Part shown: in pieces, positions 52,768 through 63,023 of the stretch
Numbering within the stretch: the first letter of the stretch is position 1
Layout of the letters: every line of letters begins with the position of its first letter
Assembly: GCF_009208585.1 (NCBI RefSeq)
Contig: NZ_WFLN01000005.1
Coordinates: 455,470 to 519,469, forward strand
Source: Fluviispira multicolorata
GTDB taxonomy: Bacteria; Bdellovibrionota_B; Oligoflexia; Silvanigrellales; Silvanigrellaceae
Direction of reading: 5' to 3'
Length of the DNA: 64,000 bases
Program-made: the position numbers and the translations under genes
Notes under the pieces: generated by a model
Seen by the model: only the letters and a program-made list of their open reading frames with translations
What the model was told of the DNA's origin: nothing
The model's database searches: none

Positions 52768-53222
52768 GTTTTAGATTTTCATTACAAAGAATTTTAAATT
52801 TAAGAGAACAAGAAACAATTGATGCAGAACTAAGAGTCGAATATGCTAAAAGAGTTATTGCAGAATTAAAAAATATGATCCACAAAGAAAGGGATCTTTA
52901 TTTTTCTGATAGGGATGAATTAAATCTTTGTGTGCAAAAAGCACAAATTCATAAGGTAACAATTTACGAACGATCTTTAAACATCCGACAAGGTAGAATT
53001 ATGGAGCTGTTAGATAATTTAAGATCCTGTCAATCTGATTTAGAAGTTTATCAGCAAACCCTCATACAAGCACGAAGAAATCAAAAAATAATTGAAAAAT
53101 TAAAAGAAATAAAAGAAAAAGAATTTCGTAGAAAAGAATCATATAAAGAGCAATCTGTTCTTGATGAAGTTGGTAATCAAAAATATTTGAGAACTCAATT
53201 TCAAGAAAAAGGCGAAGAATGA
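52764..53222 (+). CDS. fliJ: FliJ-like flagellar export coiled-coil protein
   Basis: A 152-residue, almost wholly coiled-coil, charged protein with the FliJ-like start MSFRFSLQRILNLREQET. It acts between FliI and the export gate. Identification rests on this start motif, length and position directly after fliI, with four-base overlaps at both ends. Confidence 0.85.
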   Translation: MSFRFSLQRILNLREQETIDAELRVEYAKRVIAELKNMIHKERDLYFSDRDELNLCVQKAQIHKVTIYERSLNIRQGRIMELLDNLRSCQSDLEVYQQTLIQARRNQKIIEKLKEIKEKEFRRKESYKEQSVLDEVGNQKYLRTQFQEKGEE

Positions 53223-53803
53223 TAAAAAAAATAAAATTATTATTCATTCTTATTTTATTTTATTCTCAAATGAGCATAAAAGCTGAGAATTTACCAAATA
53301 TACCAAAAAATGAGTTGACAGCCTCTGAAGCTATGCGCATTCGTGATGAACTGGAGCTCATTCGCAGTGATGTGGAAGAAAAACTTGTGCGCCTTGATGA
53401 AGCCAAAAAAACATACGATAGATCGCGACTTGATATTGATACTCAGCTTAAAAAAATTGAAGAAGAAAGAAGATTGCTTGACGAAACTCTTCAAAAAGAG
53501 AAGAAACTAAAAGAGGAGCGGGTGAAAGAGGCTGTGGAGTTTGTTTCAAAAATGGAACCACGCAAAGTTGCTCCCGTCATGGATACGATGGATAGAGATT
53601 TGGTAATAGCCCTATTGAGCCGTTTGCCAGCACGTCAAGTTACAAAGCTCCTTGAAAACTCAACGCCCGCAAAAGCAACACAATTTTTGGAGTATTATAC
53701 ACGTATTCGCTCTGGCAGAGAATTTGAAATGTTAAGAGAGCTTGGTTTGTGTGCTCCATATAAGGATAAAAATGATAACAAAGGAACAGCGTCACCCCCA
53801 TAG
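53219..53803 (+). CDS. MotE-like secreted/periplasmic flagellar protein (MgtE-N fold)
   Basis: A 194-residue protein with an N-terminal signal or anchor (KLLFILILFYSQMSIKAE), a helical coiled coil (residues 30-105) and an MgtE N-terminal-like domain (FVSKMEPRKVAPVMDTMDRDL, ALLSRLPARQVTKLLENSTP) in residues 105-175. It matches MotE-type stator-associated proteins usually placed after fliJ. It overlaps fliJ by four bases and shares 32 bases with the downstream methyltransferase start. Confidence 0.75.
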   Translation: MIKKIKLLFILILFYSQMSIKAENLPNIPKNELTASEAMRIRDELELIRSDVEEKLVRLDEAKKTYDRSRLDIDTQLKKIEEERRLLDETLQKEKKLKEERVKEAVEFVSKMEPRKVAPVMDTMDRDLVIALLSRLPARQVTKLLENSTPAKATQFLEYYTRIRSGREFEMLRELGLCAPYKDKNDNKGTASPP

Positions 53804-55178
53804 TTTTCATACTGACGAATATTTGGCATCCCCTTTTTCTCGCCCTCGTTTTTTTGTCTCTACTTCCAGAGGATTTGAAGACATTTTAAAAGAAGAACTC
53901 GAAGAAATTTGCGCAACCCATCAAATTAAATCAACAGTTTGGACAGGTTCTGCGGGTTGTTATATGGAAGGCCCATGGAGTGCTTGTATTGCAGCTAATT
54001 TAGCTTCAATGTGTTCGAGTCGTGTTTTATTAGTTCTTGCTGAAGCAGAAGTAAAAAGTGAAGAAGAGCTTCATTTCATTGCATCACAAATAGATTGGTC
54101 CACAATTTTTTCAAAAGATCTCACTTTTGCAGTAAATGCTTCGGTGAGTGACTCTTTTGTTAATAATTCTATGTTTGCATCATTAAGAATTAAAGATGCA
54201 ATTTGTGATGTATTTCGTAGTAAAGTTGGTGAACGTCCAAATGTAAATACTGAAAATCCAGATGTAAAAATATTTGTTCGCCTTGTTCGCAGAAAATTAA
54301 GTATTTCGGTTGATACTACAGGTGAGCCACTCTCTCGCAGAGGATATCGTGTGGGTGGAGTCGAAGCTCCTTTAAGAGAGTCTTTAGCTGCTGCACTTCT
54401 TCGCATTTCGGGTTGGAATAAACTTGCAAATAGTATTTGGAACTCTACTGATGCTGTTTATTTAGAGCGTAAAGGTGTAAATGAAAATTCAGGTAAAAAA
54501 ATACCAACACAAGTTTTAATTTCCCCTTTTTTTGTTGATCCCATGTGCGGTTCTGGCACGCTTGCAATTGAAGCTGCTCTTGCTATTTTGCATTGGAAAC
54601 CTAATGTACGTCGTAATGAATTTGCATTTATGGATCTCTGTCCCGATAAAGTACCAGAAATGAAAGCAGCATTGCGCGATTTAAAAACAAAAATTTTATC
54701 TAATGAAAAACCTCTTGCAGATCTACCTGTCAGAGCTAAGCTTTATGCACAGAAAAACAATATTGAAGTATTTGATGATATTCTCGCTCCTATTAGAGCA
54801 AGCGATATTCTTCACCGCAATATTGATGTTGCACGAGACTGTGCAGAAGAAGCAGGCGTCGGGCGCGTCATAGCGTTTCAAACGAAAGATGCATTTTTAA
54901 GCAAACCCCATGCTTCCTGTGGTATGCAAATAGTCAACCCTCCTTATGGAGAAAGACTTGAAGAAGGAGAAGATCTCGCTCCATTTTATAAGTCCATGGG
55001 CGATCTTTGGAAACATAAGTATCCTAATTGGAACTCTTGGCTTCTTACTGCGAATGAATCTGCAATGAAAGCTGTTGGTTTACGTCCTACGCGAAAAGTT
55101 TCTGTTTATAATGGAAGTTTGCAGTGTAAGTTCTTACAATATGTTATGTATCCTAAAGAAAAAAAAGCTACGACCTGA
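53772..55178 (+). CDS. THUMP-domain 23S rRNA (guanine/adenine-N2/N6) methyltransferase, RlmL-like
   Basis: A 468-residue protein from ATG 53772, where AAGGA precedes the codon. Residues about 20-190 are THUMP plus ferredoxin-like (STSRGFEDILKEELEEI, LVRRKLSISVDTTGEPLSRRGYR). Residues about 200-460 are the SAM-dependent methylase with DPMCGSGTLAIEAA and the base-flipping NPPYGERL. It corresponds to the first half of E. coli RlmKL; the fused RlmK half is absent. Its start lies inside the motE-like gene in another frame, so expression is tied to the flagellar operon. Confidence 0.88.
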   Translation: MITKEQRHPHSFHTDEYLASPFSRPRFFVSTSRGFEDILKEELEEICATHQIKSTVWTGSAGCYMEGPWSACIAANLASMCSSRVLLVLAEAEVKSEEELHFIASQIDWSTIFSKDLTFAVNASVSDSFVNNSMFASLRIKDAICDVFRSKVGERPNVNTENPDVKIFVRLVRRKLSISVDTTGEPLSRRGYRVGGVEAPLRESLAAALLRISGWNKLANSIWNSTDAVYLERKGVNENSGKKIPTQVLISPFFVDPMCGSGTLAIEAALAILHWKPNVRRNEFAFMDLCPDKVPEMKAALRDLKTKILSNEKPLADLPVRAKLYAQKNNIEVFDDILAPIRASDILHRNIDVARDCAEEAGVGRVIAFQTKDAFLSKPHASCGMQIVNPPYGERLEEGEDLAPFYKSMGDLWKHKYPNWNSWLLTANESAMKAVGLRPTRKVSVYNGSLQCKFLQYVMYPKEKKATT

Positions 55179-55233
55179 GGTGGTCTTCTCGTTTGAGACC
55201 ATGTCTTCTTTCTAACTAAAGGAGAGTTTCTCT

Positions 55234-56898
55234 GTGTCAGATAAATTTGCTGGATTTAAAGAGTATAGAGTTATGTATGTGGGCGTTGAAGCTCTCATAG
55301 AGTCTTTAAAACATGATTTTTTGAATGCAGGGGCAAGAAATCTCGATCCACAAAAAAGCAATTCTTTTTCTGTTTCTTCCTATGTTCTTCGTCGTCTTGC
55401 TTTGGCTGCCAATGCTTTTCCTGGGGCAACAATTAATTTTTATACAGATGTTTATCAACTTGCCCAAGAACTTCCTGTTTTTGATGCGGATTTAATTATT
55501 CTTGATGAGCGCTTTACGCAAAATGAGAGTGAAGTAAATGAAAATGAAATGTATGAGATTGATGAAGAAATTAATAAATTAGATCATTCAAAAGTTTTAC
55601 ATTCTTCATCAACGATATCAGAGCAAAAAGATCACGAGATTCCTGTTACCTTTGAAAATTTAAAGTCTGCAATTGAAAAATTCACCCCAAGAGGTTTTCA
55701 TTACACCATGCGACGAGTGGTTGTTGTGTTACCTAATTCTGCTAAGACAACAAATAGAGAATTTCGTTTGAGTCTTGCAAATGTGCGTGCCGTAATCATT
55801 GATCCGCCTGATTCAGTAGAATTATTTTTAATTGCAACACGTCAATTATATGATTTTCGTCTCAATCATAAAAAAACAAGTATTTGTATTTCAGGTGGAG
55901 GGCTTGAAGGATATATTTACTCAATTGGTGTTGTAAATGCAATTGATAATTGTTTACTTGATCGTGAATGTGGTGATTTTGATATTTTTTGTGGAGTATC
56001 CTCAGGCGCTATTGTAACAAGCACTTTAGCCGTAGGAGTTCACTCAGACGATCTTGTCAAACAAATTTATCGAAAACATACAAGCCTTGAGCCTTTAGGT
56101 TTAAATACAATATTTGATCCTGCTGGAGCTGAAATTTTCCGACGTGTCTTTGATTTTATTCGTGCCTTTTCAACATTTGATTCTGCAGAACTGGTAAGTC
56201 GCTTACAAAATTCAGTGCCTACCGGATTTTTTAAGGGTGAAAAATTAAAGAAATTTTTTGAAAGACAAATGCGCCACTTTGGCATTGATGACAATATGGC
56301 AAATTTAAAAAAAGAACTTTATATTAGCGTAACAGATCAAGACACGGGAGAAAATATTGTTTTTGGTGAAGAGCCATGGAAAGACATTAGGATCAGTCAA
56401 GCCATACGTGCAAGCACGGCATTGCCTCCATTTTATCTGCCTGAAAAAGTTAAGGGACATTGGTTTACAGACGGACAATTAACAAGCGCTTCTGATTTTA
56501 ATACTGCAATTCGAAAAGGTGCTGGTTTGGTTGTTTATATAGATCCCATGGTACCTTATACAAGTAATCAACCAGGTGCAGTTATGAAAAAAGGTGGATA
56601 CTTTACTTTAGTTCAAGCTGTAAAAAGTCTTGTTCAAACAAGATCAAGTTCGATGTTAATGCACTCAATGGACAATAATCCTGATGTCGATTTTGTAATT
56701 TTTAAGCCAACAGATGATGTTATGGAAGCAATGGCAGGAAATCCAATGAAATATTATATTCGAACTGAACTAGTTGATTTAGGATATCGCTGCACAATTT
56801 CTCAAATATTAAATTCATATGATGCTATTGCACATAAATTTGCTAAACACGGTTTTGCATTAAAATCTAAAAAAATGATCCAAGATTTACTTAACTGA
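55234..56898 (+). CDS. Patatin-like phospholipase
   Basis: A 554-residue protein starting at GTG 55234 behind AAAGGAGAG. The first 215 residues are a unique N-terminal domain without recognised motifs. The patatin domain starts near residue 220: oxyanion loop ISGGGLEGYIYS, nucleophile elbow GVSSG (S256) and the catalytic Asp in TDGQLTSA (D413). Patatins hydrolyse membrane phospholipids. There is no signal peptide, so it is cytoplasmic or exported by another route. Confidence 0.88.
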   Translation: MSDKFAGFKEYRVMYVGVEALIESLKHDFLNAGARNLDPQKSNSFSVSSYVLRRLALAANAFPGATINFYTDVYQLAQELPVFDADLIILDERFTQNESEVNENEMYEIDEEINKLDHSKVLHSSSTISEQKDHEIPVTFENLKSAIEKFTPRGFHYTMRRVVVVLPNSAKTTNREFRLSLANVRAVIIDPPDSVELFLIATRQLYDFRLNHKKTSICISGGGLEGYIYSIGVVNAIDNCLLDRECGDFDIFCGVSSGAIVTSTLAVGVHSDDLVKQIYRKHTSLEPLGLNTIFDPAGAEIFRRVFDFIRAFSTFDSAELVSRLQNSVPTGFFKGEKLKKFFERQMRHFGIDDNMANLKKELYISVTDQDTGENIVFGEEPWKDIRISQAIRASTALPPFYLPEKVKGHWFTDGQLTSASDFNTAIRKGAGLVVYIDPMVPYTSNQPGAVMKKGGYFTLVQAVKSLVQTRSSSMLMHSMDNNPDVDFVIFKPTDDVMEAMAGNPMKYYIRTELVDLGYRCTISQILNSYDAIAHKFAKHGFALKSKKMIQDLLN

Positions 56899-57009
56899 CA
56901 ATTTTCCTACATACAATTTACCTATAGGCAATTTCTGTAACGTTAATCAACTAAATAACTTTCCGATATAAACTCTGTATAAGGAATGAATTATATAGAG
57001 GTAGGGATT

Positions 57010-58212
57010 ATGACAAATATTCGTTTAAAGAAGGGTGATAATCACAATCGGAATAAAGAAGAAGTTTCTGAAAAAGAAACTGTACAACCAAAAGACGAGC
57101 CCTTTCCAGATGCCACCGAAGACGAATTGACACGTAAAAGAAAAATGATTCTTACTGGTATAACTGCAGGTGTTGCCGTGGCAGGAGCTTCAGCGGCTGC
57201 ATTACTTTTTTTTGGCCCTTATTCTCCTTTCGGAGTGAAACAAACTGAAAAACCAGTTAATCTAGCTAAAGAAACAAAACCTATTCCACCTTCTCAACCG
57301 GAAGTAGCACCCGTGATAGTTCCACACACACCAGAGCATACAACACCACCTGTTTTAGCAGTTGCCCCTATTCCACAAGTGGCAAGAGAAGCACCACATA
57401 AAGTAACGGCAACTCCTAAACCAAAAGAAACACCGCCTCCACAAGTAGCAATTGCACCACTTCCACCTAAGCCAATTGTGAAAGAAACAAAACAAAATAC
57501 TCCTGTTCCAGTTGAAAATGATAATAAAGAATCTTCAGGCCCAGATTCATATAATTATAACATTCAAGATGGTGGACCTATAATTTCAATCCCAGCAAAT
57601 AAAAAAGTACAAATTTCACGTGATCCTAGTTTTAAAACGATTTATCTAAATGGGGTTCCTGCTTCAGATGGGAAATATAGAATATCAGTGCCACCACCTG
57701 GAGAAGTTTATTGGAAAGAAGAGGGAAAGGCAGCTCGTAAATTAACAATTCTACCTCCAATCCCTTCAGGCTTGCGCGCAGATATTCCTCCTCAATTAAA
57801 ATTAACCGATAGATTGGTTTGGACATCAACTGGTAAAGTTTCATTTTATCGAGTTGAAGTAGCTAGTGATGCAGAATTTACAAATAAATTAAAAACATTT
57901 TCTACTGTTAAAACTTCCCTTCCTGCAAATGCACTTGGCCAAGGAAAATGGTTTATTAAAATTTCAGCTTTAAATTTACAGAGTGGTGTGTGGGATTCTA
58001 CAAAATCAATACCATTAAGTATTGAGGAAGATGTTGCTCCTGTTAAAAAAGTAGAAGAAAAACCTGTTGAAGCAGAAGCACCTAAAAGTGAAGCCACTCT
58101 TGAAACTCCGGAACCAACAGAGCCAGTAAAACCCATTGAGCCTAGAGTTGAGCAACCCGCATCTGATGTAAAACCAGATTCGGGTCCAGTCCCTCCAGTT
58201 GTGGAAGAGTGA
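57010..58212 (+). CDS. Single-pass membrane protein with proline-rich stalk and Fn3-like domain
   Basis: A 400-residue protein (ATG 57010, AGGTAGGG upstream) with a charged N-terminus, one TM segment (ILTGITAGVAVAGASAAALLFF, residues about 48-70), then about 110 residues rich in Pro, Glu and Lys. Residues about 190-340 form a beta domain (VSFYRVEVASDAEFTN, GKWFIKISALNLQSG) resembling an Fn3/Ig-like fold. The tail is proline- and glutamate-rich. The Pro-rich stalk could span the periplasm. Function unknown; it follows the patatin on the same strand. Confidence 0.65.
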   Translation: MTNIRLKKGDNHNRNKEEVSEKETVQPKDEPFPDATEDELTRKRKMILTGITAGVAVAGASAAALLFFGPYSPFGVKQTEKPVNLAKETKPIPPSQPEVAPVIVPHTPEHTTPPVLAVAPIPQVAREAPHKVTATPKPKETPPPQVAIAPLPPKPIVKETKQNTPVPVENDNKESSGPDSYNYNIQDGGPIISIPANKKVQISRDPSFKTIYLNGVPASDGKYRISVPPPGEVYWKEEGKAARKLTILPPIPSGLRADIPPQLKLTDRLVWTSTGKVSFYRVEVASDAEFTNKLKTFSTVKTSLPANALGQGKWFIKISALNLQSGVWDSTKSIPLSIEEDVAPVKKVEEKPVEAEAPKSEATLETPEPTEPVKPIEPRVEQPASDVKPDSGPVPPVVEE

Positions 58213-58264
58213 TTAGAAGTCTTATAAAAACTGAGCGGAATAACTTAGTCTTTATTATTTTTAT

Positions 58265-61200
58265 TTATTTTTGAATCGTATAAATAATTTTAATATTTTT
58301 TTCGTGGAAAGGACCATTATTTGTAACTCTTGAAATTGCAACAACTAATTCTTCTTTTAAAATATCGCATTCCTTGTTTTCGACAAATCTTAAGTGACCA
58401 TCTTCACGTAAATTAGAATTTGTATGACAAGTTGGAGCATCTTTAAAAGTGTAATTATATAAAATACCTGGTTCAATCATGCCTTCATCTAAATAATTAT
58501 AAATAAATATATCTTTATAATTAATTTTATTACGATCAGTTGCATCTACTTCAATGTTTAATACTTGGGCTATTTCAATTGGATTTTTACTAATCTCATC
58601 TTTATGTTTACTTTTTATTTTATCTACAACATTTAATGTGATTTTTCCAAGATTTTTGCCATGTTTAGAGACATTGAATTTAACTGAATCACCTTCTTTA
58701 GGGTTATAATTTACATATCGAAGTATATAACGATTGCTCACTTCGACAGTTGCTCCTTCAGGGATTGAATTTGTATCTTCTTTAAAATCAAAATCATTAA
58801 CTTCATCGTATCTAAATTTTGAATCAAATACTCTAAATCCGTCATCGATATCTTCTATACTAGCTTCATTTCTATACAGTGAATGTGAAGCAAATGCATA
58901 TTTTTCTCCATTACCAGCGCTTAAATTTTGTACGAGAATATTTTTAGCAAACATTCTTCTATCAAATTCTTCAAATCTAAGAAAAGTCAATTCCACATTA
59001 TTTCCATTAATTGTTACATTTTTTGTAATTTTATCGTAGCCATTAATTTTTTTAAAGGAATATTCACCATCTTCGTCTACTTTTAAGTCTGTTTCATTGT
59101 TATTTACATAATAAGTGTAATACCATCCTTCTTCGCGATTCCCTTTCGCTAATGTTGAAGAATAGATATCTCCTGTGAAGAAGTTATAATTGTCGTTAAT
59201 GACTGGAAAAATTCTATCATATTGCTCGCTTGTTACCTTGTCAATTTTCTGTATTAAATCTGGTGCTATTTCCGTCCTTCTAGCACTTGAAACTGAACCT
59301 TCACAGATATAAGCATTTTGTAACTCTAGATAACTGCAATTTGTTTGACTATGTAAGTCTGTCTTAATTAAATTAAATAATCTTTGATCATCTTTAGCTA
59401 CATTCACTTTACAACTGACTCTTGCTTGTTCATTCGGTTTATCAAAATCAGAAAAAATATCAGAACTTGCAACTACACTACAACTTGTATTTGCATTTAA
59501 TTCTTTAAAACTATCCTCAAATTCTTTTTTTCCCGCAAAAAAAGAATCAATGTTTGAATTTATTTTAGCTTTATCACTTTCATTAAAATGTAAATTATTA
59601 ACATAATATATAAAATCATTATTTAATTTGTTATTTGTGAGTAAAGAATTGATAATCTTCATAAAAGAATTAACATTATTTGTTTTAATACTTTGAACTA
59701 AGCTATCAAAAGTATCTTTCTCTTTATTATATAAGAAATGAGTGAATAAAAATCGATCTGAATATTCTGATTCATACTTAGAGTCAAGTATTTCAAAAAC
59801 AGGCTTTATAATAGTTTGTTTGCTTCTTTCTTGTGTAAACGCATTATATCTTAAAGATGTGATTCCAATTCCATCTTTTTTCGCACCAGCAAAAAAGTCC
59901 GCACTTCCTTCCACAAACCAATCCATATATTGCCATGCTTTGACCGTATTCTTGGACTGAGCAAAATTCTTATATAAGTATCTACTATTTAAATAGTGAA
60001 CATATTCATGCTTTACATAATCTTCAAGATATTCATTGCCAGCAAAGGTATAAAATGCGCCCTTAGAGTCTATATATACGCCGCCATCTTCTTGTTTATC
60101 TAAATCGCTCGCATATGGTTTATAATCCATATAGTCTTGGCGAGTTGGATATATATAAACATATAAACGATTATTTTTATCGTTTACAATTGGGTTAAAT
60201 AGTTGCATACCTTGTTTAAATTGACTCTCTACTTGTTTCATTGAAAAATAAATTTTATCAGCCTCATTTTTAGATAAAGCTGTGTATATAATAATTGCAC
60301 CTTCATCATAAATATAGCGATTCTTGAACAGAGATTTGCTCAATTTAGATATTACTTTACAAGCATCATTCCCATTTTTATCTGTAAATTCAGCGCAATT
60401 TTCAAAATTAAGAAGTTTGTAATATTCTAATGCAGATGTAGCTTCTAACCAAAATGTCGATGGTTTCAATTTTAGATCATTAAAGTCGCCGCCTGTTGTA
60501 TTGTTAATTACAAATTTTAATGTATCTACTATTACAGGTTGGTATTCTTTATATCTAAGAAACTTACCAAGTTCTAAAATATAATTTTCATAAAAAGATT
60601 CATTGATGTTTTTCTTGTTTTTTGGATCTTCATAAAAAGACTCATTTAAATCCTTACCTTTATTAACTGCAGAGTCTCTAATATTTAAAATTTGGGCATT
60701 TGATTTTATAATATTTCGAATATTTTCTAATATTTTTATAAACTTTTCTTGATTCGCTTTATTTTTAAAATAAATTCCACCTGCGTCATGTGATGATGCC
60801 AATGCCATTTGTATTGGTAAAATTGAATATACGGATAATGTATCTTTATTTGTAATGTAATCAGAGTTTTTTGTTATATATTTTATTAAATCTAAATTTT
60901 CTTCAAAACCTTTTGAAGAACCAATCAGAGCAAAAACTTCTTTCGCTAAAATTCTAAATTTTTTCTTTTTAGCCATTACATCAGAATGATCTTTTTCATT
61001 ACCAGTAATATTTTGATTATATGTAAGAATAGAAAATTTCATTGCAATATCTGCAATAATTTTTTTCAAATTTTCATCATCTTTTTTATTAGTTGTGGAG
61101 TTTTTGGTTATTGAATGAATATAGTATGCATTGTTCAGTATACTAGAGTATTTAAGTAATTCATCTCTTTGTGACTCAGTTAAAATATCTATTCCAAAAT

Positions 61201-61564
61201 TTTCATCTTTTAATCTATCTTTAATTTGATTATAACGATCAGTTACAATTTTCGAAGCTAATTTTGCAATTTCTAACATGCTTTTTTGATCGATGAAATG
61301 AGCAATTTTGTCTTTTTCAAATGTCGCAAGTTTATTAAAACATTTTAAATTTAAATTGCCAATATTATTGATGAGTTGTTGTGTTGTTGCATATTCACTA
61401 ATACTCTTTTCACATATTTCAATTGACTTGTCAAAGTCTCTATTTGAAGCAATGTCATTTTGATTTGCAAATGCAAGTGTTGTTAAAGTTAAGTTACTCA
61501 AAAGAACAAAGCTTGTTTTCACTAACAAATTCTTATTTAAATTATTTAATTTTCTTTTTATCAT
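58265..61564 (-). CDS. Secreted M9-family microbial collagenase
   Basis: A 1099-residue protein with an N-terminal signal sequence (KTSFVLLSNLTLTTLAFA, residues 15-33). Residues about 40-480 are the helical activator (M9N) region. The catalytic core contains the gluzincin motif HEYVHYLNSRY (H519, E520, H523) and the downstream glutamate WFVEGSADFFAG (E552), the correct 29 residues after the second His. The C-terminal 450 residues are beta-rich accessory domains without obvious PKD motifs. It should degrade collagen-like substrates outside the cell. The gene faces a convergent membrane-protein gene. Confidence 0.92.
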   Translation of the reverse strand: MIKRKLNNLNKNLLVKTSFVLLSNLTLTTLAFANQNDIASNRDFDKSIEICEKSISEYATTQQLINNIGNLNLKCFNKLATFEKDKIAHFIDQKSMLEIAKLASKIVTDRYNQIKDRLKDENFGIDILTESQRDELLKYSSILNNAYYIHSITKNSTTNKKDDENLKKIIADIAMKFSILTYNQNITGNEKDHSDVMAKKKKFRILAKEVFALIGSSKGFEENLDLIKYITKNSDYITNKDTLSVYSILPIQMALASSHDAGGIYFKNKANQEKFIKILENIRNIIKSNAQILNIRDSAVNKGKDLNESFYEDPKNKKNINESFYENYILELGKFLRYKEYQPVIVDTLKFVINNTTGGDFNDLKLKPSTFWLEATSALEYYKLLNFENCAEFTDKNGNDACKVISKLSKSLFKNRYIYDEGAIIIYTALSKNEADKIYFSMKQVESQFKQGMQLFNPIVNDKNNRLYVYIYPTRQDYMDYKPYASDLDKQEDGGVYIDSKGAFYTFAGNEYLEDYVKHEYVHYLNSRYLYKNFAQSKNTVKAWQYMDWFVEGSADFFAGAKKDGIGITSLRYNAFTQERSKQTIIKPVFEILDSKYESEYSDRFLFTHFLYNKEKDTFDSLVQSIKTNNVNSFMKIINSLLTNNKLNNDFIYYVNNLHFNESDKAKINSNIDSFFAGKKEFEDSFKELNANTSCSVVASSDIFSDFDKPNEQARVSCKVNVAKDDQRLFNLIKTDLHSQTNCSYLELQNAYICEGSVSSARRTEIAPDLIQKIDKVTSEQYDRIFPVINDNYNFFTGDIYSSTLAKGNREEGWYYTYYVNNNETDLKVDEDGEYSFKKINGYDKITKNVTINGNNVELTFLRFEEFDRRMFAKNILVQNLSAGNGEKYAFASHSLYRNEASIEDIDDGFRVFDSKFRYDEVNDFDFKEDTNSIPEGATVEVSNRYILRYVNYNPKEGDSVKFNVSKHGKNLGKITLNVVDKIKSKHKDEISKNPIEIAQVLNIEVDATDRNKINYKDIFIYNYLDEGMIEPGILYNYTFKDAPTCHTNSNLREDGHLRFVENKECDILKEELVVAISRVTNNGPFHEKNIKIIYTIQK

Positions 61565-62313
61565 AAAAAAATAACTTTCTTATATTATTATTTCGATTTG
61601 ATTATAAATGATTTATTATTTTATTGAATTTAAAAAATAAAATTATAATATCATCTGTATTATTTGTATTCTATATTCATATTTTGGTTAGTATTGTGTG
61701 CATTTACAGTCACTTGAAATGCTATAGATAAGGTTGTGATTTTTGCTATCTTCCATGATTTGCTTTTACAATTTTTTAATAAATTGATCACTTTACACTC
61801 CTGTGAATATTTTTTTTTGTTGGTTGTTATAAACCGAATTATTAAATAATTTAAAAAAGCTAAATTTGCAAATTTAGTTTTAACTATTTTTTCTATATTA
61901 AAGTATCTCATATAAAAAAAATGAATAATACTATCTTTTAATGTTGATTTTTTTTATAGAAAAGGATCTTTACTTTTTAATGTTTCGTTATTTATATTAC
62001 TTATATAGATTTATTTGTATTATTTTTTTTTAATAAAGATATGATTCATAATTTTATATTATATATTTATTATATAAATGCGTATGTTTTATATTGTATT
62101 TTATGAATTTTTATTATGTATATTCAATATTATATTTTTTTAATTAAAATAGATAACCAAATTTTAAATTTACCATTCATGAGTGTTCGCCTTTTTTTTA
62201 AGCTAATTTTGATTTTATATTTGAAATGAATTCACTTTTATGATTTATGGGTGTATTCAGATAATGCCCATTATATTGGGACTAAATTTTTTTGACTATT
62301 AGAGAGTATAATT
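61565..62313. other. Extremely AT-rich intergenic region upstream of the collagenase
   Basis: About 750 bases with almost no G or C. It should contain the collagenase promoter on the minus strand and the promoter of the RdgC-like gene on the plus strand. One 83-codon minus-strand frame (61911-61660) has no ribosome binding site and I do not accept it. No hairpin with GC content, no RNA gene and no repeat longer than simple AT runs was seen. Confidence 0.35.
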
Positions 62314-63012
62314 ATGTCAATAGCTTCTGGATCACTCGCTCTCAAGCGATTTCAAATACTAACTCCCATAAAGGAAACCCCATTTTCTTGGATTGTGGAG
62401 CGTATGGCTAAAGCTTTTATATCTCCTATAGGCTTAGATGATACACGAGAAGAGTCAATCGGTTTTTGCCATCCTTTTACTGGTGAGCCTAAAATAGAAG
62501 ATCCTTTTTCGTTGATTTATGAAAATGCATTTTTATTTGCTATTCGGGCAGACAAAAAGAAAATACCTGCTACTTTTATGAAATTGCAACTGCGTGCTGC
62601 ATTTGAGGTGCTTGGTCATGAGAAAGAAGATGAACATGGAAATGTTCGTAAGGTCGGAAAAAAAGTAAGAGAGTCTATTAAAGACAGACTGAAAGAAGAG
62701 CTTTTAAAATCCTCACTTCCCTCAGTGCGTCTCATCGAAGTTATTTGGCATTTAGATACCAATCAAATCTGGCTTACATCTGCTTCTTCTGCGGTTATAA
62801 GTGAGTTTGAAAAATTATTTCAAGAAGCTTTTTCGCTTCCGCTTATTTTATTAAATCCCGGAACTTCATCTGTCGATTTTGAACGAATACAGTTGGGTTT
62901 AAAGGTTGATTTACAACCTCTTCATGATGTTTCTCCGGTTTCATTTTCAACAGCAGACTTAAAAAAATTCCAAACGAAGGGTTCAATAGAAAATGAAGCC
63001 CCCGTTTTTTAG
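62314..63012 (+). CDS. RdgC-like recombination-associated protein
   Basis: A 232-residue protein with the sequence plan of RdgC: FISPIGLDDTREESIGFCHP near the start, ENAFLFAIRADKKKIPATFMKLQL, KKVRESIKDRLKEELLKSSLPSVR and IWLTSASSAVISEFEKLFQEAF. E. coli RdgC (303 aa) is a ring-forming DNA-binding protein that restrains RecA. This homologue is about 70 residues shorter at the C-terminus. It is 11 bases upstream of the Bcp-type gene. Confidence 0.7.
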   Translation: MSIASGSLALKRFQILTPIKETPFSWIVERMAKAFISPIGLDDTREESIGFCHPFTGEPKIEDPFSLIYENAFLFAIRADKKKIPATFMKLQLRAAFEVLGHEKEDEHGNVRKVGKKVRESIKDRLKEELLKSSLPSVRLIEVIWHLDTNQIWLTSASSAVISEFEKLFQEAFSLPLILLNPGTSSVDFERIQLGLKVDLQPLHDVSPVSFSTADLKKFQTKGSIENEAPVF

Positions 63013-63023
63013 GAGGAGACAAT

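Noticed and set aside
61660..61911. 83-codon minus-strand open frame upstream of the collagenase
   Set aside because: No ribosome binding site, no recognisable protein features, and it lies in near-pure AT sequence where long frames occur by chance.
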